NCBI RefSeq assembly: GCF_002197815.1
Contig: NZ_NIUB01000020.1
Span: 29,956 to 93,955 of the forward strand
Direction of reading: 5' to 3'
DNA length: 64,000 nucleotides
DNA from: Pseudomonas oleovorans subsp. oleovorans
GTDB lineage: Bacteria > Pseudomonadota > Gammaproteobacteria > Pseudomonadales > Pseudomonadaceae
Position numbers and translations under genes: made by a program. The notes beneath the pieces are model-generated. The model ran no database searches and was not told the origin of the DNA. It saw nothing but the letters and a program-made list of their open reading frames with translations. This document shows positions 16,482 to 26,240 of this stretch, piece by piece (the first letter of the stretch is position 1; each line of letters starts with the position of its first letter).

Positions 16482-17906
16482 TCAGTGTTTCACCATGACG
16501 TGGCGAACCACCGTGTAGTCTTCCAGACCATACATGGACATGTCCTTGCCATAGCCTGACATCTTCATGCCGCCATGGGGCATTTCGCTGACTAGCATGA
16601 AATGGGTGTTGACCCACGTGCAGCCATATTGCAGGCGGGCTGCCAGGCGATGGGCGCGGCCCACGTCACCAGTCCATACCGAACTGGCCAGGCCGTAGTC
16701 GGAATCATTAGCCCAGGCCAGAACTTGCTCCTCGGTGTCGAACTCAGTGACCGATACCACCGGTCCGAATACTTCGCGCCGCACGATTTCATCGTCCTGG
16801 CGAGCGCCGGCCAGTACTGTCGGTTCGACGAAGAAGCCCGCGCGATCGGCTGCCTTGCCACCGGTTATCACACGAATATGGGGAACGGTCTTGGCACGTT
16901 CGAGGAAACCGAGCACGCGGTCACGGTGGGCGGCGGTGATCAGGGGACCGAGTTCTACGCCATCTTCATCTTGGGTGCCCAGTTTGATTGTGCCGACCGC
17001 TTCACCGAGTTTGGCCACGAATTTTTCGTAGATACCTTTCTGGGCATAGATACGGCAAGCGGCTGTGCAGTCCTGACCGGCGTTGTAGAAGCCAAAGGTG
17101 CGAATGCCTTCAACGGCGGCGTCTATATCGGCGTCGTCAAAGATGATCACAGGCGCCTTGCCACCCAGTTCCATGTGAGTACGTTTCATGGTTTCTGCGG
17201 TACTGGATACGATGTTGATGCCGGTGGGAACGGAACCGGTCAGTGACACCATACTCACCTTCGGGTGTGTGGTCAGGGGCTGACCAACGCTCGGGCCGCG
17301 GCCGAAGACCACGTTGATGACGCCGGCAGGGAATACCGGTGCGATAAGTTCGGCCAGTTTCAACGCCGTCAGCGGTGTCTGCTCAGACGGCTTGAGTACT
17401 ACGGTGTTACCAGCGGCCAGTGCTGGCGCCAGTTTCCAGGCAACCATCATCAGCGGGTAGTTCCAAGGCGCTATGGAGGCTATCACGCCGATCGGATCGC
17501 GGCGGATCATTGAGGTATGACCCGGCAGGTATTCTCCGGCAGCAGAGCCCTGCATGCAGCGCACGGCGCCAGCAAAGAAGCGAAACACGTCGGCAATCGC
17601 CGGCAGTTCGTCACCGAGGGCATTGGTATACGGCTTGCCGCAGTTCTGCGATTCCAAGCGTGCCAGCCCTTCGGCATTACTCTCAATCAGATCGGCAACC
17701 TGTAAAAGCAAGGCAGAGCGTTGCGCCGGCGAGGTCTGTGACCAATCGGCGAAGGCGGCGTCAGCGGCCAGAACCGCTGCATCGACCTGATCTGCACTGG
17801 CTTCGGCTATCTCTACCAAAACAGTGCCCAGTGAAGGGTTGAAAATCGGTTGAACGGCGCCTTGACCGGGGACCAGTTCGCCATTGATAAGCAGCTGAGT
17901 TTGCAT
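16482..17906 (-). CDS. aminoaldehyde dehydrogenase (PatD/YdcW-like)
   Basis: 474 residues, aldehyde dehydrogenase superfamily. Key parts: substrate-side [12 protein letters not shown]-binding [10 protein letters not shown] and SLTGSVPTG, general-base Glu in [10 protein letters not shown], catalytic Cys in [11 protein letters not shown], and EVFGPVVSV. The [10 protein letters not shown] start, [10 protein letters not shown] and CTWVNTHF blocks are typical of gamma-aminobutyraldehyde dehydrogenases. Converts an omega-aminoaldehyde to the amino acid with NAD+. It ends a leftward set ordered like E. coli ydcS-T-U-V-W, 42 bp after the second permease. A paralogue lies at 22117-23619. Confidence 0.88.
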   Translation of the reverse strand: MQTQLLINGELVPGQGAVQPIFNPSLGTVLVEIAEASADQVDAAVLAADAAFADWSQTSPAQRSALLLQVADLIESNAEGLARLESQNCGKPYTNALGDELPAIADVFRFFAGAVRCMQGSAAGEYLPGHTSMIRRDPIGVIASIAPWNYPLMMVAWKLAPALAAGNTVVLKPSEQTPLTALKLAELIAPVFPAGVINVVFGRGPSVGQPLTTHPKVSMVSLTGSVPTGINIVSSTAETMKRTHMELGGKAPVIIFDDADIDAAVEGIRTFGFYNAGQDCTAACRIYAQKGIYEKFVAKLGEAVGTIKLGTQDEDGVELGPLITAAHRDRVLGFLERAKTVPHIRVITGGKAADRAGFFVEPTVLAGARQDDEIVRREVFGPVVSVTEFDTEEQVLAWANDSDYGLASSVWTGDVGRAHRLAARLQYGCTWVNTHFMLVSEMPHGGMKMSGYGKDMSMYGLEDYTVVRHVMVKH

Positions 17907-17947
17907 TGTTGATTGCTCGCTGAGTTGGGGTTTAAGAGAGGGCAGGC

Positions 17948-18754
17948 TTACTTGCTGCTGCCTGCCACGTCGGTGTTGTTACGCGTCAAGAAGTAAGCGG
18001 CCAGGATTGGCAGCATGGTCACGATCATCACCAGCATGGCAACCACGTTGGTGATTGGCACGTCGCGCGGTCGTGCTAGTTGGTTGAGCAGCCAGATAGG
18101 CAGTGTGCGTTCGTGGCCAGCCGTGAAGGTGGTGACGATGATCTCGTCGAATGACAACGCAAAGGCCAGCATGCTGCCGGCTAAAAGGGCCGACGACAGA
18201 TTGGGCAGGATGATGTACCGGAATGTCTGCCAGCCATCCGCACCAAGATCCATGGACGCTTCGATCAGGTTGTGACTGGTACGGCGAAAGCGAGCGATGA
18301 CGTTGTTGTAGACGATCACAACGCAGAAGGTGGCATGGCCGATGACGATGGTCAGGATGCCGGGCTCTATCCCCAGTGACTTGAAGGCCGAGAGCAGGGC
18401 CAGGCCTGTGATGATGCCTGGCAGGGCGATCGGCAGGATTAGCATCATCGAGATGCTTTCCTTGCCAAAGAAGTCGCGCCGGTAAAGTGCTGCGGCAGCC
18501 AGTGTGCCCAGAAGCATCGCAATCAGTGTGGCAAGGGCCGCCACCTGAAGCGACAGCTTGATTGCGTCCAATACGTCAGCCCGAGCAAAGGCTATGCCGA
18601 ACCACTTGAGGGTGAAGCCCTGGGGCGGAAAGCTGAAGCCCGAGCTTTCGGTGTTAAATGCATACAGGAAGATGATCAGGATAGGGAAGTGCAGGAACAG
18701 CAACCCTCCCCAGGCGGCCAGCTTCAATCCCCAGGATGCTTTCTCAGAGTGCAT
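17948..18754 (-). CDS. polyamine-type ABC importer permease 2 (PotC/YdcV-like)
   Basis: 268 residues from ATG 18754, chosen because the upstream permease gene ends at 18744 and the two overlap by 11 nt. Six hydrophobic helices. The cytoplasmic EAA loop reads [22 protein letters not shown], the contact with the ATPase. Carries part of the channel for a di- or polyamine. Confidence 0.88.
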   Translation of the reverse strand: MHSEKASWGLKLAAWGGLLFLHFPILIIFLYAFNTESSGFSFPPQGFTLKWFGIAFARADVLDAIKLSLQVAALATLIAMLLGTLAAAALYRRDFFGKESISMMLILPIALPGIITGLALLSAFKSLGIEPGILTIVIGHATFCVVIVYNNVIARFRRTSHNLIEASMDLGADGWQTFRYIILPNLSSALLAGSMLAFALSFDEIIVTTFTAGHERTLPIWLLNQLARPRDVPITNVVAMLVMIVTMLPILAAYFLTRNNTDVAGSSK

Positions 18755-19694
18755 TGAAGGCCCCCAGACGTTTGACAATGGACAGATAGACGGCGATCAG
18801 CACGATCGGTACTAGGGTAAAGGCCGCCGCCATGGGCAGATTGCCAATCGCGCCTTGCTGGGCGTAGACCATGCTGCCGATGAAATAGCCGGGTGGGCCG
18901 ATCAGTTGCGGAACAATGAAGTCGCCGAGGGTCAGGCTGAAGGTGAAAATTGAGCCGGCGGCGATGCCCGGGATGGACAGCGGCAGTATCACCTGCCAGA
19001 AGGTTTGGGCCGGGCGGGCACCGAGATCAGCCGAAGCCTGCAACAGGGATTGGGGTAGGCGTTCCAGTGCAGCCTGGATGGGCAGGATCATGAACGGCAG
19101 CCAGATGTAGATGAACAGCAGGAAACGCCCCAGATGTGAGGTTGAAAGGGTGTTGCCACCGACCCCAGGAATACCGAGCAAGAACTCCAGCAGCGGCTCA
19201 AGATGCAGCGCCTGGATGAACCACATGGCCACGCCGCCCTTGGCCAGCAGTAATGTCCAGGCATAGGCCTTGACGATGTAGCTGGCCCACATTGGCAGCA
19301 TCACGGCTATGTAGAAGAACGCCTTGGTCTTGCCGGAGGTGTAGCGTGCCATGTAGTAGGCAATCGGGAAGGCCAGCGCGGCGCTGGCGATGGTCACCGC
19401 AACTGCCATGCCCAGGGTGCGCAGGATGATGTCGAAGTTGGCCGGCTTCAGAAGCGCTGCGAAGTTGGACAGGGTCAGCGTCGGCTGAACCGTCATGGTG
19501 AAGTCATCGAAGGTATAGAAACCCTGCCACAGCAGCGTCAGTAGCGAACCCAGGTAGATCGAGCCGAACCACAGCAGCGGTGGTACCAGCAGAAGCGACA
19601 GATAGAGATTGGGCTTGCGGTAGAGCAGGGTGGACACCCGGCGCAGCCAATCAGCATTGGGCGGGCTGGCGATGGCCCTCAGGCTGTGGCTCAT
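18744..19694 (-). CDS. polyamine-type ABC importer permease 1 (PotB/YdcU-like)
   Basis: 316 residues from ATG 19694, one base after the ATPase stop; the frame opens far upstream, antisense to nothing useful, so the extra 82 codons are discarded. Six or seven hydrophobic helices. EAA loop: [25 protein letters not shown]. Partner of the downstream permease in a PotABCD-like importer. Confidence 0.88.
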   Translation of the reverse strand: MSHSLRAIASPPNADWLRRVSTLLYRKPNLYLSLLLVPPLLWFGSIYLGSLLTLLWQGFYTFDDFTMTVQPTLTLSNFAALLKPANFDIILRTLGMAVAVTIASAALAFPIAYYMARYTSGKTKAFFYIAVMLPMWASYIVKAYAWTLLLAKGGVAMWFIQALHLEPLLEFLLGIPGVGGNTLSTSHLGRFLLFIYIWLPFMILPIQAALERLPQSLLQASADLGARPAQTFWQVILPLSIPGIAAGSIFTFSLTLGDFIVPQLIGPPGYFIGSMVYAQQGAIGNLPMAAAFTLVPIVLIAVYLSIVKRLGAFNAL

Positions 19695-19695
19695 C

Positions 19696-20724
19696 TCAGG
19701 CTTCCTCGCGCAGACTGACCATGGCTGCCCGTGACCAGCGTGCCGTGATCTGCTGGCCGCCGTGCACGGGCATATCGCCGAGGTCCCACTGGTTGTTGGC
19801 CCGGCTGACGCAGAAGCTCTGGCCATTTGCCAGTTGGATCTCGTAGCGGGTGGATGCACCCTGGTACTGGATGTCGTGCAGCAGGCCGCTGATTTCCAAC
19901 TCGTCGGCTGCCAGCGCCTCGTTGCCCGCCAGCCGGGCATGTTCCGGGCGAATCGAAAAGGCGCCTTGAGTGCCTGTCAGTTGCTTGGCCAAATCGCCAC
20001 GCACCACATTGCTTGTGCCGACGAACTCGGCGACAAAGGGGGTGGCAGGTTTCATATAGAGGTTGCGTGGAGTATCAACCTGCTCGATTCGGCCTTTGTT
20101 GAATACCGCGACGCGGTCGGACATTGACAGCGCTTCACTTTGGTCGTGGGTGACGAAGATGAAGGTGATGCCGAGCTGGCGCTGTAGCTTTTTCAGTTCG
20201 CTTTGCATCTGCTCGCGTAGCTTTAGATCCAGCGCCCCCAGTGGTTCATCGAGCAGCAGTACCCGCGGGCGGTTGACCAAGGCGCGGGCCAGGGCAACTC
20301 GCTGGCGCTGGCCACCGGACATAGCTGCTGGCTTGCGATCACCGAAGCCTTTCAGAGCGACCATCGCCAATGCCTCATCGGCACGAGCCAGGCGCTCGGC
20401 TTTGCCCATGCCCTTGACTTTGAGTCCGTAGGCGACGTTGTCCAGCACATTCATATGGGGGAACAGTGCGTAGTCCTGAAAGACCGTATTTACATCACGC
20501 TGGTAGGGCGGCAGACCGGCGGCTTCGATACCGTGGATTCGGATCGAGCCGTTGTCGGGCTGTTCGAAGCCTGCTATCAGGCGCAGACAGGTGGTTTTGC
20601 CCGAACCGGAAGGACCGAGCATGGAAAAAAATTCGCCATCCTGAATGTCGATGGAAACCTGATCGACGGCTTTGACTTCGCCAAACACTCGGGATACATC
20701 GGTAAATTGAACGGCAACTGTCAT
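19696..20724 (-). CDS. polyamine-type ABC importer ATPase (PotA/YdcT-like)
   Basis: 342 residues from ATG 20724, with GGAG upstream. Walker A GPSGSGKTT (about 40), signature MSGGQRQRVALARAL (about 138), Walker B VLLLDEPLGALD, H-loop FVTHDQSEALS, and a C-terminal TOBE regulatory domain (from about 240). Drives uptake through the two permeases that follow immediately. Confidence 0.92.
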   Translation of the reverse strand: MTVAVQFTDVSRVFGEVKAVDQVSIDIQDGEFFSMLGPSGSGKTTCLRLIAGFEQPDNGSIRIHGIEAAGLPPYQRDVNTVFQDYALFPHMNVLDNVAYGLKVKGMGKAERLARADEALAMVALKGFGDRKPAAMSGGQRQRVALARALVNRPRVLLLDEPLGALDLKLREQMQSELKKLQRQLGITFIFVTHDQSEALSMSDRVAVFNKGRIEQVDTPRNLYMKPATPFVAEFVGTSNVVRGDLAKQLTGTQGAFSIRPEHARLAGNEALAADELEISGLLHDIQYQGASTRYEIQLANGQSFCVSRANNQWDLGDMPVHGGQQITARWSRAAMVSLREEA

Positions 20725-20885
20725 AACATCTCCAGACGGATAGCCTAGCGCTGTACCTACGCCACGGGGCATGCAGGCGCATGTCGTTGCGGCAAGGGGA
20801 ATTGCTTGTAGTTAGGTTCTAGTGGGCCAGGCAGCCCTCATGTATCAGGGCTGAAAAGGCGATTTTGGTTTTGGGTCAGGCAAGT

Positions 20886-22037
20886 TCAGCGGCCGCCCAT
20901 GATCGCAATGTAGTCCTGGGTCCAGCGGCTATAGGGTACGTACTTGCCGCCCTCGGCTTGAGGGGTTTTCCAGAAAGCGATTTGCTCGAAGCTATCGAAA
21001 CCATTGGTCTGGCAGCCTTCGTCGGTAAGCAGGGCATTAGCTTTGCAAGCTGAAGGCACGGCAGGGTTGGAGCCGAACCAGGCAGCCAGATCACCCTGCA
21101 ACTTGGGCTCAAGTGACCAGTTCATCCAGGCATAGGCGCAGTTCGGGTGCTTGGCCTGGGCGTGCAGCATGGTGGTATCAGCCCAGCCGGTTGCGCCTTC
21201 GCTCGGCACTGTGGAGGCAATAGGCTGCTTCTCGGCCTGCAGTGCATTGACCTGATATTTCCAGGCGCTGGAGGCCACCACGCCCTCGTTCTTGAAGTCG
21301 TTCATTTGCACGGTTACGTCGTGCCAGTAACGGTGAGTCAGCTTGTGCTGTTGGCGCAGCAGTTCCAAGGCCGCTTCGTACTGCTCCTCATTGAGCAGAT
21401 AGGGATCGGTGATGCCAAGTTCAGGTTTGGTGGACCTCAGGTAGAGCGCTGCATCTGCAATGTAGATGGGGCCGTCATAGGCCTGTACTCGGCCCTGGTT
21501 GCTCTTGCCATCTGGGAGCGTCTGCTCTTCGAAGACCACTTTCCAGCTCTGCGGTGCCTTATCGAATACCTCGGTGTTGTACATCAGCACATTCGGACCC
21601 CACTGATAGGGGGTTCCATAGTGCTGACCGTTGACTACATGCCAGGGTGCATTCTTCAGGCGTTCGTCGAGGTTTTTCCAGTTAGGGATCAGCGCGATGT
21701 TGATCGGCTGCACGCGCTTGCCATGGATCAGACGCAGCGAGGCGTCGCCGGAAGCGGTGACCAGGTCGTAACCGCCCTTGGCCATGAGGCTGACCATCTC
21801 GTCGGATGTGGCAGCCGTCTTGACATTGACCTTACAGCCGCTGGCCTGCTCGAAGCCGGTCACCCAGTCATAGTTCTTGTCGGTGTCGCCGCGCTCGATG
21901 TAGCCGGGCCAGGCGATTATGTCGAGGCGGCCTTCCCGTTCACCCAGGCTCTGCATGGGTTCGACAGCACTGGCCGCGTAAGAGGCCAGCAGCGAAATGG
22001 CAAGGGCGGTGAGGCTTGCGGTGTTGATGGCGGTCAT
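20886..22037 (-). CDS. polyamine-type ABC importer substrate-binding protein (YdcS/PotD-like)
   Basis: 383 residues, periplasmic. Signal peptide with ALAISLLASYAASA. The mature part opens with RLDIIAWPGYIERG, as in YdcS/PotD proteins, then YDLVTASGDASLRLI, TPYQWGPNVLMYN and a C-terminal WMNWSLEPK...AWFGSNPA. Binds the amine and hands it to the permeases. First gene of the ydcSTUVW-like set; 161 bp separate it from the ATPase gene. Confidence 0.9.
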   Translation of the reverse strand: MTAINTASLTALAISLLASYAASAVEPMQSLGEREGRLDIIAWPGYIERGDTDKNYDWVTGFEQASGCKVNVKTAATSDEMVSLMAKGGYDLVTASGDASLRLIHGKRVQPINIALIPNWKNLDERLKNAPWHVVNGQHYGTPYQWGPNVLMYNTEVFDKAPQSWKVVFEEQTLPDGKSNQGRVQAYDGPIYIADAALYLRSTKPELGITDPYLLNEEQYEAALELLRQQHKLTHRYWHDVTVQMNDFKNEGVVASSAWKYQVNALQAEKQPIASTVPSEGATGWADTTMLHAQAKHPNCAYAWMNWSLEPKLQGDLAAWFGSNPAVPSACKANALLTDEGCQTNGFDSFEQIAFWKTPQAEGGKYVPYSRWTQDYIAIMGGR

Positions 22038-22116
22038 CTGAATCCCTCTTTACTAGGTTTGTTATCGGGGGCAGTGGTGGAGCTGGGGCGGCATAGTGCC
22101 GGCTATTTATTGTTGG

Positions 22117-23619
22117 TCAGACCAGTTGCAGGCCGTGCCGCGCCATGATGTGTCGTGTCACGCTGTAGTCCGCTAGAGAGTCGCTCGACAGGTCCTTGCC
22201 ATACCCCGAGCGCTTGAGGCCGCCATGCGGCATCTCGCTGGTCAGGGTGAAGTGGGTATTGATCCAGGTGCAGCCGTACTGCAGGCGATTGGCGAGCTGG
22301 AATGCCTTGTCCAGGTCGCGCGTCCAAACTGAACTGGCCAGGCCGTATTCGGAGTCGTTGGCCCAGTCCAAAGCTTGCTGCAGCTCGTCGAAGCGGGTCA
22401 CGGTGACTACCGGGCCGAATACCTCGCGCTGGACGATCTCGTCAGTCTGGCGACAGCCGGCCAGAAGGGTTGGCTGGTAGTAGAAACCCGCACCAGAATG
22501 CACCGCAGCGCCAGTCACTCGTTCAATGTGCGGTTGGCCCAGTGCGCGCTCGACGAAGCTGGCAACCCGGTCGCGCTGGCGGGCACTGATTAGTGGACCG
22601 ATCTCGTTGTCGGCGTCCTGCTTGCGGGCGAAGCGCAGGCTGGCTACGGCTTCGCCCAGTTGCGCCACTAGGCGGTCATGGATGGACGCCTGAGCGTAGA
22701 TGCGGCAGGCAGCCGTGCAATCCTGTCCCGCGTTGTAGTAGCCATAGGCACGAATACCCTGGACTACGGCATCGAGATCGGCATCGTCGCAGACGATCAC
22801 CGGGGCCTTGCCCCCCAGCTCTAAATGGGTGCGCTTAAGGGTACGGGCGGCCGCCTGGAGGATCTTCTGACCGGTGACGATGTCACCGGTCAGTGACACC
22901 ATGCGCACCCGGGCATGTCCTACCAATTGACTGCCGACGCTTTCACCGCCGCCGCAGAGAATATTCAGTACACCGCGCGGCAGAATGTTCGCCAGTAGTG
23001 GTGCCAGAGCAAGGATTGATAGGGGCGTGTGCTCGGAGGGCTTGAAGACCACGCAATTACCTGCGGCCAGGGCCGGCGCGATCTTCCAGGCCGCCATCAT
23101 CAGCGGATAGTTCCAGGGGGCGATTGAGGCCACCACGCCGAGTGGGTCGCGGCGCAGCAGCGAGGTATGTCCCGGTACGTATTCGCCTGCCAGCTGACCT
23201 TGCTGGCATCGTACGGCTCCAGCGAAAAAGCGAAACACGTCGGCACAGGCGGGGATGTCATCGGCACTGGCTAGATGAAGCGGCTTGCCGCAGTTTAGGG
23301 ATTCAAGCCTGGCCAGTTGCCCTGCATTGTTCTCTATGGCATCGGCGATAGCCAGGAGTAGCCCAGCACGTTGTGCGGGTGTGGTGCGCGACCAGGCCGG
23401 GAAGGCCTGCTGTGCGCTTTGAACAGCTGCCTCTACCTGCTCCGCCGATGCCTCGGCAATACCTAGGAGAGACTCGCCGGTGGCTGGGTTGAGGATGACC
23501 TCGGTCGCGCCAGCGCCTGACACCAATTGGCCATCGATCAGCAGCTTGCTGTGCAAGGTGGGTAGTGCATTCATCGGCGTCGGGCTTCTTTTGTTTTTTT
23601 CGGGCGATGCGTCTGTCAT
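22117..23619 (-). CDS. aminoaldehyde dehydrogenase, paralogue of 16482-17906
   Basis: 500 residues from ATG 23619, which has GGAG at good spacing; a second ATG at 23574 has no Shine-Dalgarno. Same architecture and blocks as the PatD-like enzyme at 16482: [20 protein letters not shown] with the general-base Glu, catalytic Cys in [19 protein letters not shown]. Two paralogues in one cluster suggest two aldehyde intermediates or chain lengths (for example C4 and C5 aminoaldehydes). It lies 80 bp upstream of the binding-protein gene, so it may lead the same operon. Confidence 0.88.
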   Translation of the reverse strand: MTDASPEKNKRSPTPMNALPTLHSKLLIDGQLVSGAGATEVILNPATGESLLGIAEASAEQVEAAVQSAQQAFPAWSRTTPAQRAGLLLAIADAIENNAGQLARLESLNCGKPLHLASADDIPACADVFRFFAGAVRCQQGQLAGEYVPGHTSLLRRDPLGVVASIAPWNYPLMMAAWKIAPALAAGNCVVFKPSEHTPLSILALAPLLANILPRGVLNILCGGGESVGSQLVGHARVRMVSLTGDIVTGQKILQAAARTLKRTHLELGGKAPVIVCDDADLDAVVQGIRAYGYYNAGQDCTAACRIYAQASIHDRLVAQLGEAVASLRFARKQDADNEIGPLISARQRDRVASFVERALGQPHIERVTGAAVHSGAGFYYQPTLLAGCRQTDEIVQREVFGPVVTVTRFDELQQALDWANDSEYGLASSVWTRDLDKAFQLANRLQYGCTWINTHFTLTSEMPHGGLKRSGYGKDLSSDSLADYSVTRHIMARHGLQLV

Positions 23620-23714
23620 GGAGACTCCACAATGTTCCGGCTCGCCTCCTGAAGCAGGAGACTAGAGTCCGTGGTTGTGATCTACAAATTCGAAATACTG
23701 AAAGTAGCATTCGA

Positions 23715-24626
23715 CTAAATAGAAACCCTGCGGTTGTGCGGCTGCTCGCGGGCCAAGGTCAAAAAGGGGTCTACCAGTGGGGGGCGTGCCGTGCCCCTTC
23801 GCCAGGCAAGGCCGACGTCCAGGGGCTCACCGAGATCAATTAGTGGGCGTGCTTCGATAATGTCGCCCTCTAGCGACCAGGGGCGATAGGTCATGTCTGG
23901 CTGGATGGAGAGACCAAGGCCTGCAGCAACCAGACTACGTACGGCCTCTACTGAGGCCGTACGTAGTGTGACCTTGGGTGTCAGCCCCGCACGGCTCCAG
24001 ATGCGTTGGGTGTGCAGTCCCATTTCGTCAGCATTGAGCTGGATCAGCGGTTCGCGGGTTATATCAGCCAGGCTGATGCTGTCGTGATCAAGCAGCGGGT
24101 GGCGCGCCGGCAGCCAGAGACGGTGTGGCGAGTGGGTAAGAACCTCGGTGTGCAGGGCGTGGCGATCCTCCAGATTGGAGAGTATCAGCACACCCACGTC
24201 GATCTCGCCGGCGACCAGCAGGTGTTCGATATAGGGGCGTTCGTCCTCTACTACACGGGTGCTGACATTGGGGTAGGCGCGCTGGAAGCGGGTGATCAGA
24301 TCGGCCAGGTAATAGCCTGCCACCAGGCTGGTCACACCTATGGTCAATTGCCCGGCTATCTGCTCGGTGCTCTGTTGCAGGCTGCGTTTGGCATTCTCTA
24401 AGGTCGCCAGGATCAGGTGGGCCTGGCGCAGGAACTGGTGTCCTTGGTGGGTCAGACTCATGCCTTTAGCGTGGCGGTTGAATAGGCTGACGCCGATCTC
24501 CTCCTCCAGTTGCTGGATCGCCAGGGTAAGGGTGGACTGGGAGATGAACACCGCTTGGGCGGCGGCGGAGATCGAGCCGGTCTCGGCCACAGCGATGAAG
24601 TGGCGGATCTGCCGGAGGGTCATCAT
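23715..24626 (-). CDS. LysR-family regulator
   Basis: 303 residues. N-terminal winged HTH (LRQIRHFIAVAETGSISAAAQAVFISQSTLTLAIQQLEEEIGVSLFNR), a linker helix, then a two-lobed effector domain (QLTIGVTSLVAGYYLADLI...). It precedes the aldehyde dehydrogenase gene on the same strand, 95 bp apart, so it may control that and the importer. LysR proteins usually need a small co-inducer, here plausibly a pathway amine or amino acid. Confidence 0.9.
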   Translation of the reverse strand: MMTLRQIRHFIAVAETGSISAAAQAVFISQSTLTLAIQQLEEEIGVSLFNRHAKGMSLTHQGHQFLRQAHLILATLENAKRSLQQSTEQIAGQLTIGVTSLVAGYYLADLITRFQRAYPNVSTRVVEDERPYIEHLLVAGEIDVGVLILSNLEDRHALHTEVLTHSPHRLWLPARHPLLDHDSISLADITREPLIQLNADEMGLHTQRIWSRAGLTPKVTLRTASVEAVRSLVAAGLGLSIQPDMTYRPWSLEGDIIEARPLIDLGEPLDVGLAWRRGTARPPLVDPFLTLAREQPHNRRVSI

Positions 24627-24751
24627 TACTGCTTACCTTTCGTAAAAATAGAATGAGGCGCTACATGTTTTCCTATTTCGATGGGTGATAAGTCAATGCC
24701 TGATAGTGTTATGCGCTGGCATGCGGCGTCGTTTCCGCAATACGAGTTAAA

Positions 24752-24776
24752 CCAAGACCCGTGGGTACGGGTCTTG
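24752..24776. terminator. terminator after gabT
   Basis: CAAGACCCGT-GGGT-ACGGGTCTTG forms a strong stem in the 250-bp gap between gabT and the LysR gene. T-rich bases follow on both sides, so it probably ends gabT transcription. Confidence 0.6.
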
Positions 24777-24879
24777 TTAAGGCAACTCCTGGGGTGAGTG
24801 GCACTTATTCATCCGCTGTTGTGATGCAGTGGATATTCCGCCCCACCTGACTGGAACTCACTGGGGGGTAGGGGGCGAT

Positions 24880-26160
24880 TCAGGCCATTTCGTCGAAGCA
24901 CTCGGCGATAATGGCCAGGCCCTGATCCAACTGGGCGTCCGGCGCGGTCAGCGGCACCAGAATGCGCAGCACGTTGCCGTAGGTACCGCAGGACAGCAGG
25001 ATCAGGCCTTTTTCACGGGCCTTGGCGACGATCTGGCCGGTCAGGGCGGCGTTGGGCTTGTGCAGGTCGCCGTTCTCGAACAGCTCCACCGCGATCATGG
25101 CGCCCAGGGCACGCACGTCACCGATGCTCTTGTGCTTGGCCTGGATGGCCTTGAGGCCTGTGACCAGGCGCTCGCCTACGGCCTTGCAGCGGTCAAGCAG
25201 TTTCTCTTCCTCGAATACCTCCATCACCGCCAGGGCCGCGGCGCAGGCAATCGGGCTGCCGGCATAGGTGCCGCCCAGACCGCCCGGAGCGATAGCGTCC
25301 ATATATTCGGCCTTGCCGCACACGCCGGCCACCGGGAAGCCGCCGGCGATGGATTTGGCGAAGGTGGTCAGGTCGGCGGCGACGCCCATCTGCTCCATGG
25401 CGAAGAAGGTGCCGGTACGACCGGCGCCGGTCTGCACTTCGTCGGCGATAAGCAGGATGCCGTGCTGGTCGCACAGGGCGCGCAGGCGCTGCATAAATTC
25501 TTTCGGCGCCACATAGAAACCGCCCTCGCCTTGCACCGGCTCGATGATGATGGCGGCGATATCGCGGGGCTCGGCGTCGTTCTTGAACACGCGCTCGATG
25601 CTGGCGATGGAATCGTCGACGCTCACGCCGTGCAGTTCACAGGGGTATTGGGCGCGGTACACGCCGCCGGGCATCAGGCCCATGCCAGCCGAGTACGGCA
25701 CAACCTTACCGGTCAGGCTCAGGGTCATCATGGTGCGGCCGTGGTAGCCGCCGGTAAAGGCGATCACCCCGGCGCGGCCGGTGGCGGCGCGGGCGATCTT
25801 CACCGCGTTTTCCACCGCTTCGGAGCCAGTGGTGACCAGCAGGGTCTTCTTGGCGAAGTCACCCGGCACGCGTGCGGCGACCTTCTCGGCCAGCTCCACA
25901 TAGGGCTCATAGGCCAGCACCTGGAAGCAGGTGTGGGTCAGCTTGCCCAGCTGCGCCTGCACCGCGGCGATGATCTTCGGGTGCAGGTGGCCGGTGTTGA
26001 GCACGGCGATACCGCCGGCAAAGTCGATGAACTCGCGACCCTCGACGTCGGTGACCGTGGCGTTCTCGGCCTTGTCGGCAAAGATCGGGTGGATCTGGCC
26101 CACACCGCGGGGTACGGCGGCGTTGCGGCGTTGCATCAGGGATTCGTTGGTCTTGCTCAT
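24880..26160 (-). CDS. gabT: 4-aminobutyrate (5-aminovalerate) aminotransferase
   Basis: 426 residues, class III PLP aminotransferase. FAGGIAVLNTGHLHPKI, TTGSEAVENAVKIAR, the PLP-binding IADEVQTGAGRTG and the Schiff-base Lys in TFAKSIAGGFPVAGV are present. Moves the amino group of GABA or 5-aminovalerate to 2-oxoglutarate, giving succinate or glutarate semialdehyde. The next step, gabD, lies 80 bp upstream on the same strand, as in davTD/gabTD pairs of Pseudomonas. Here it feeds the aldehydes of the amine pathway to core metabolism. Confidence 0.93.
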   Translation of the reverse strand: MSKTNESLMQRRNAAVPRGVGQIHPIFADKAENATVTDVEGREFIDFAGGIAVLNTGHLHPKIIAAVQAQLGKLTHTCFQVLAYEPYVELAEKVAARVPGDFAKKTLLVTTGSEAVENAVKIARAATGRAGVIAFTGGYHGRTMMTLSLTGKVVPYSAGMGLMPGGVYRAQYPCELHGVSVDDSIASIERVFKNDAEPRDIAAIIIEPVQGEGGFYVAPKEFMQRLRALCDQHGILLIADEVQTGAGRTGTFFAMEQMGVAADLTTFAKSIAGGFPVAGVCGKAEYMDAIAPGGLGGTYAGSPIACAAALAVMEVFEEEKLLDRCKAVGERLVTGLKAIQAKHKSIGDVRALGAMIAVELFENGDLHKPNAALTGQIVAKAREKGLILLSCGTYGNVLRILVPLTAPDAQLDQGLAIIAECFDEMA

Positions 26161-26240
26161 GCTGTCCTCGTCGAGAATGCAGGTTGTTCAGGTGGTGGAA
26201 GACGCTGTGCGGTCTTCCACGCTATGGATTTGGGCCAGGC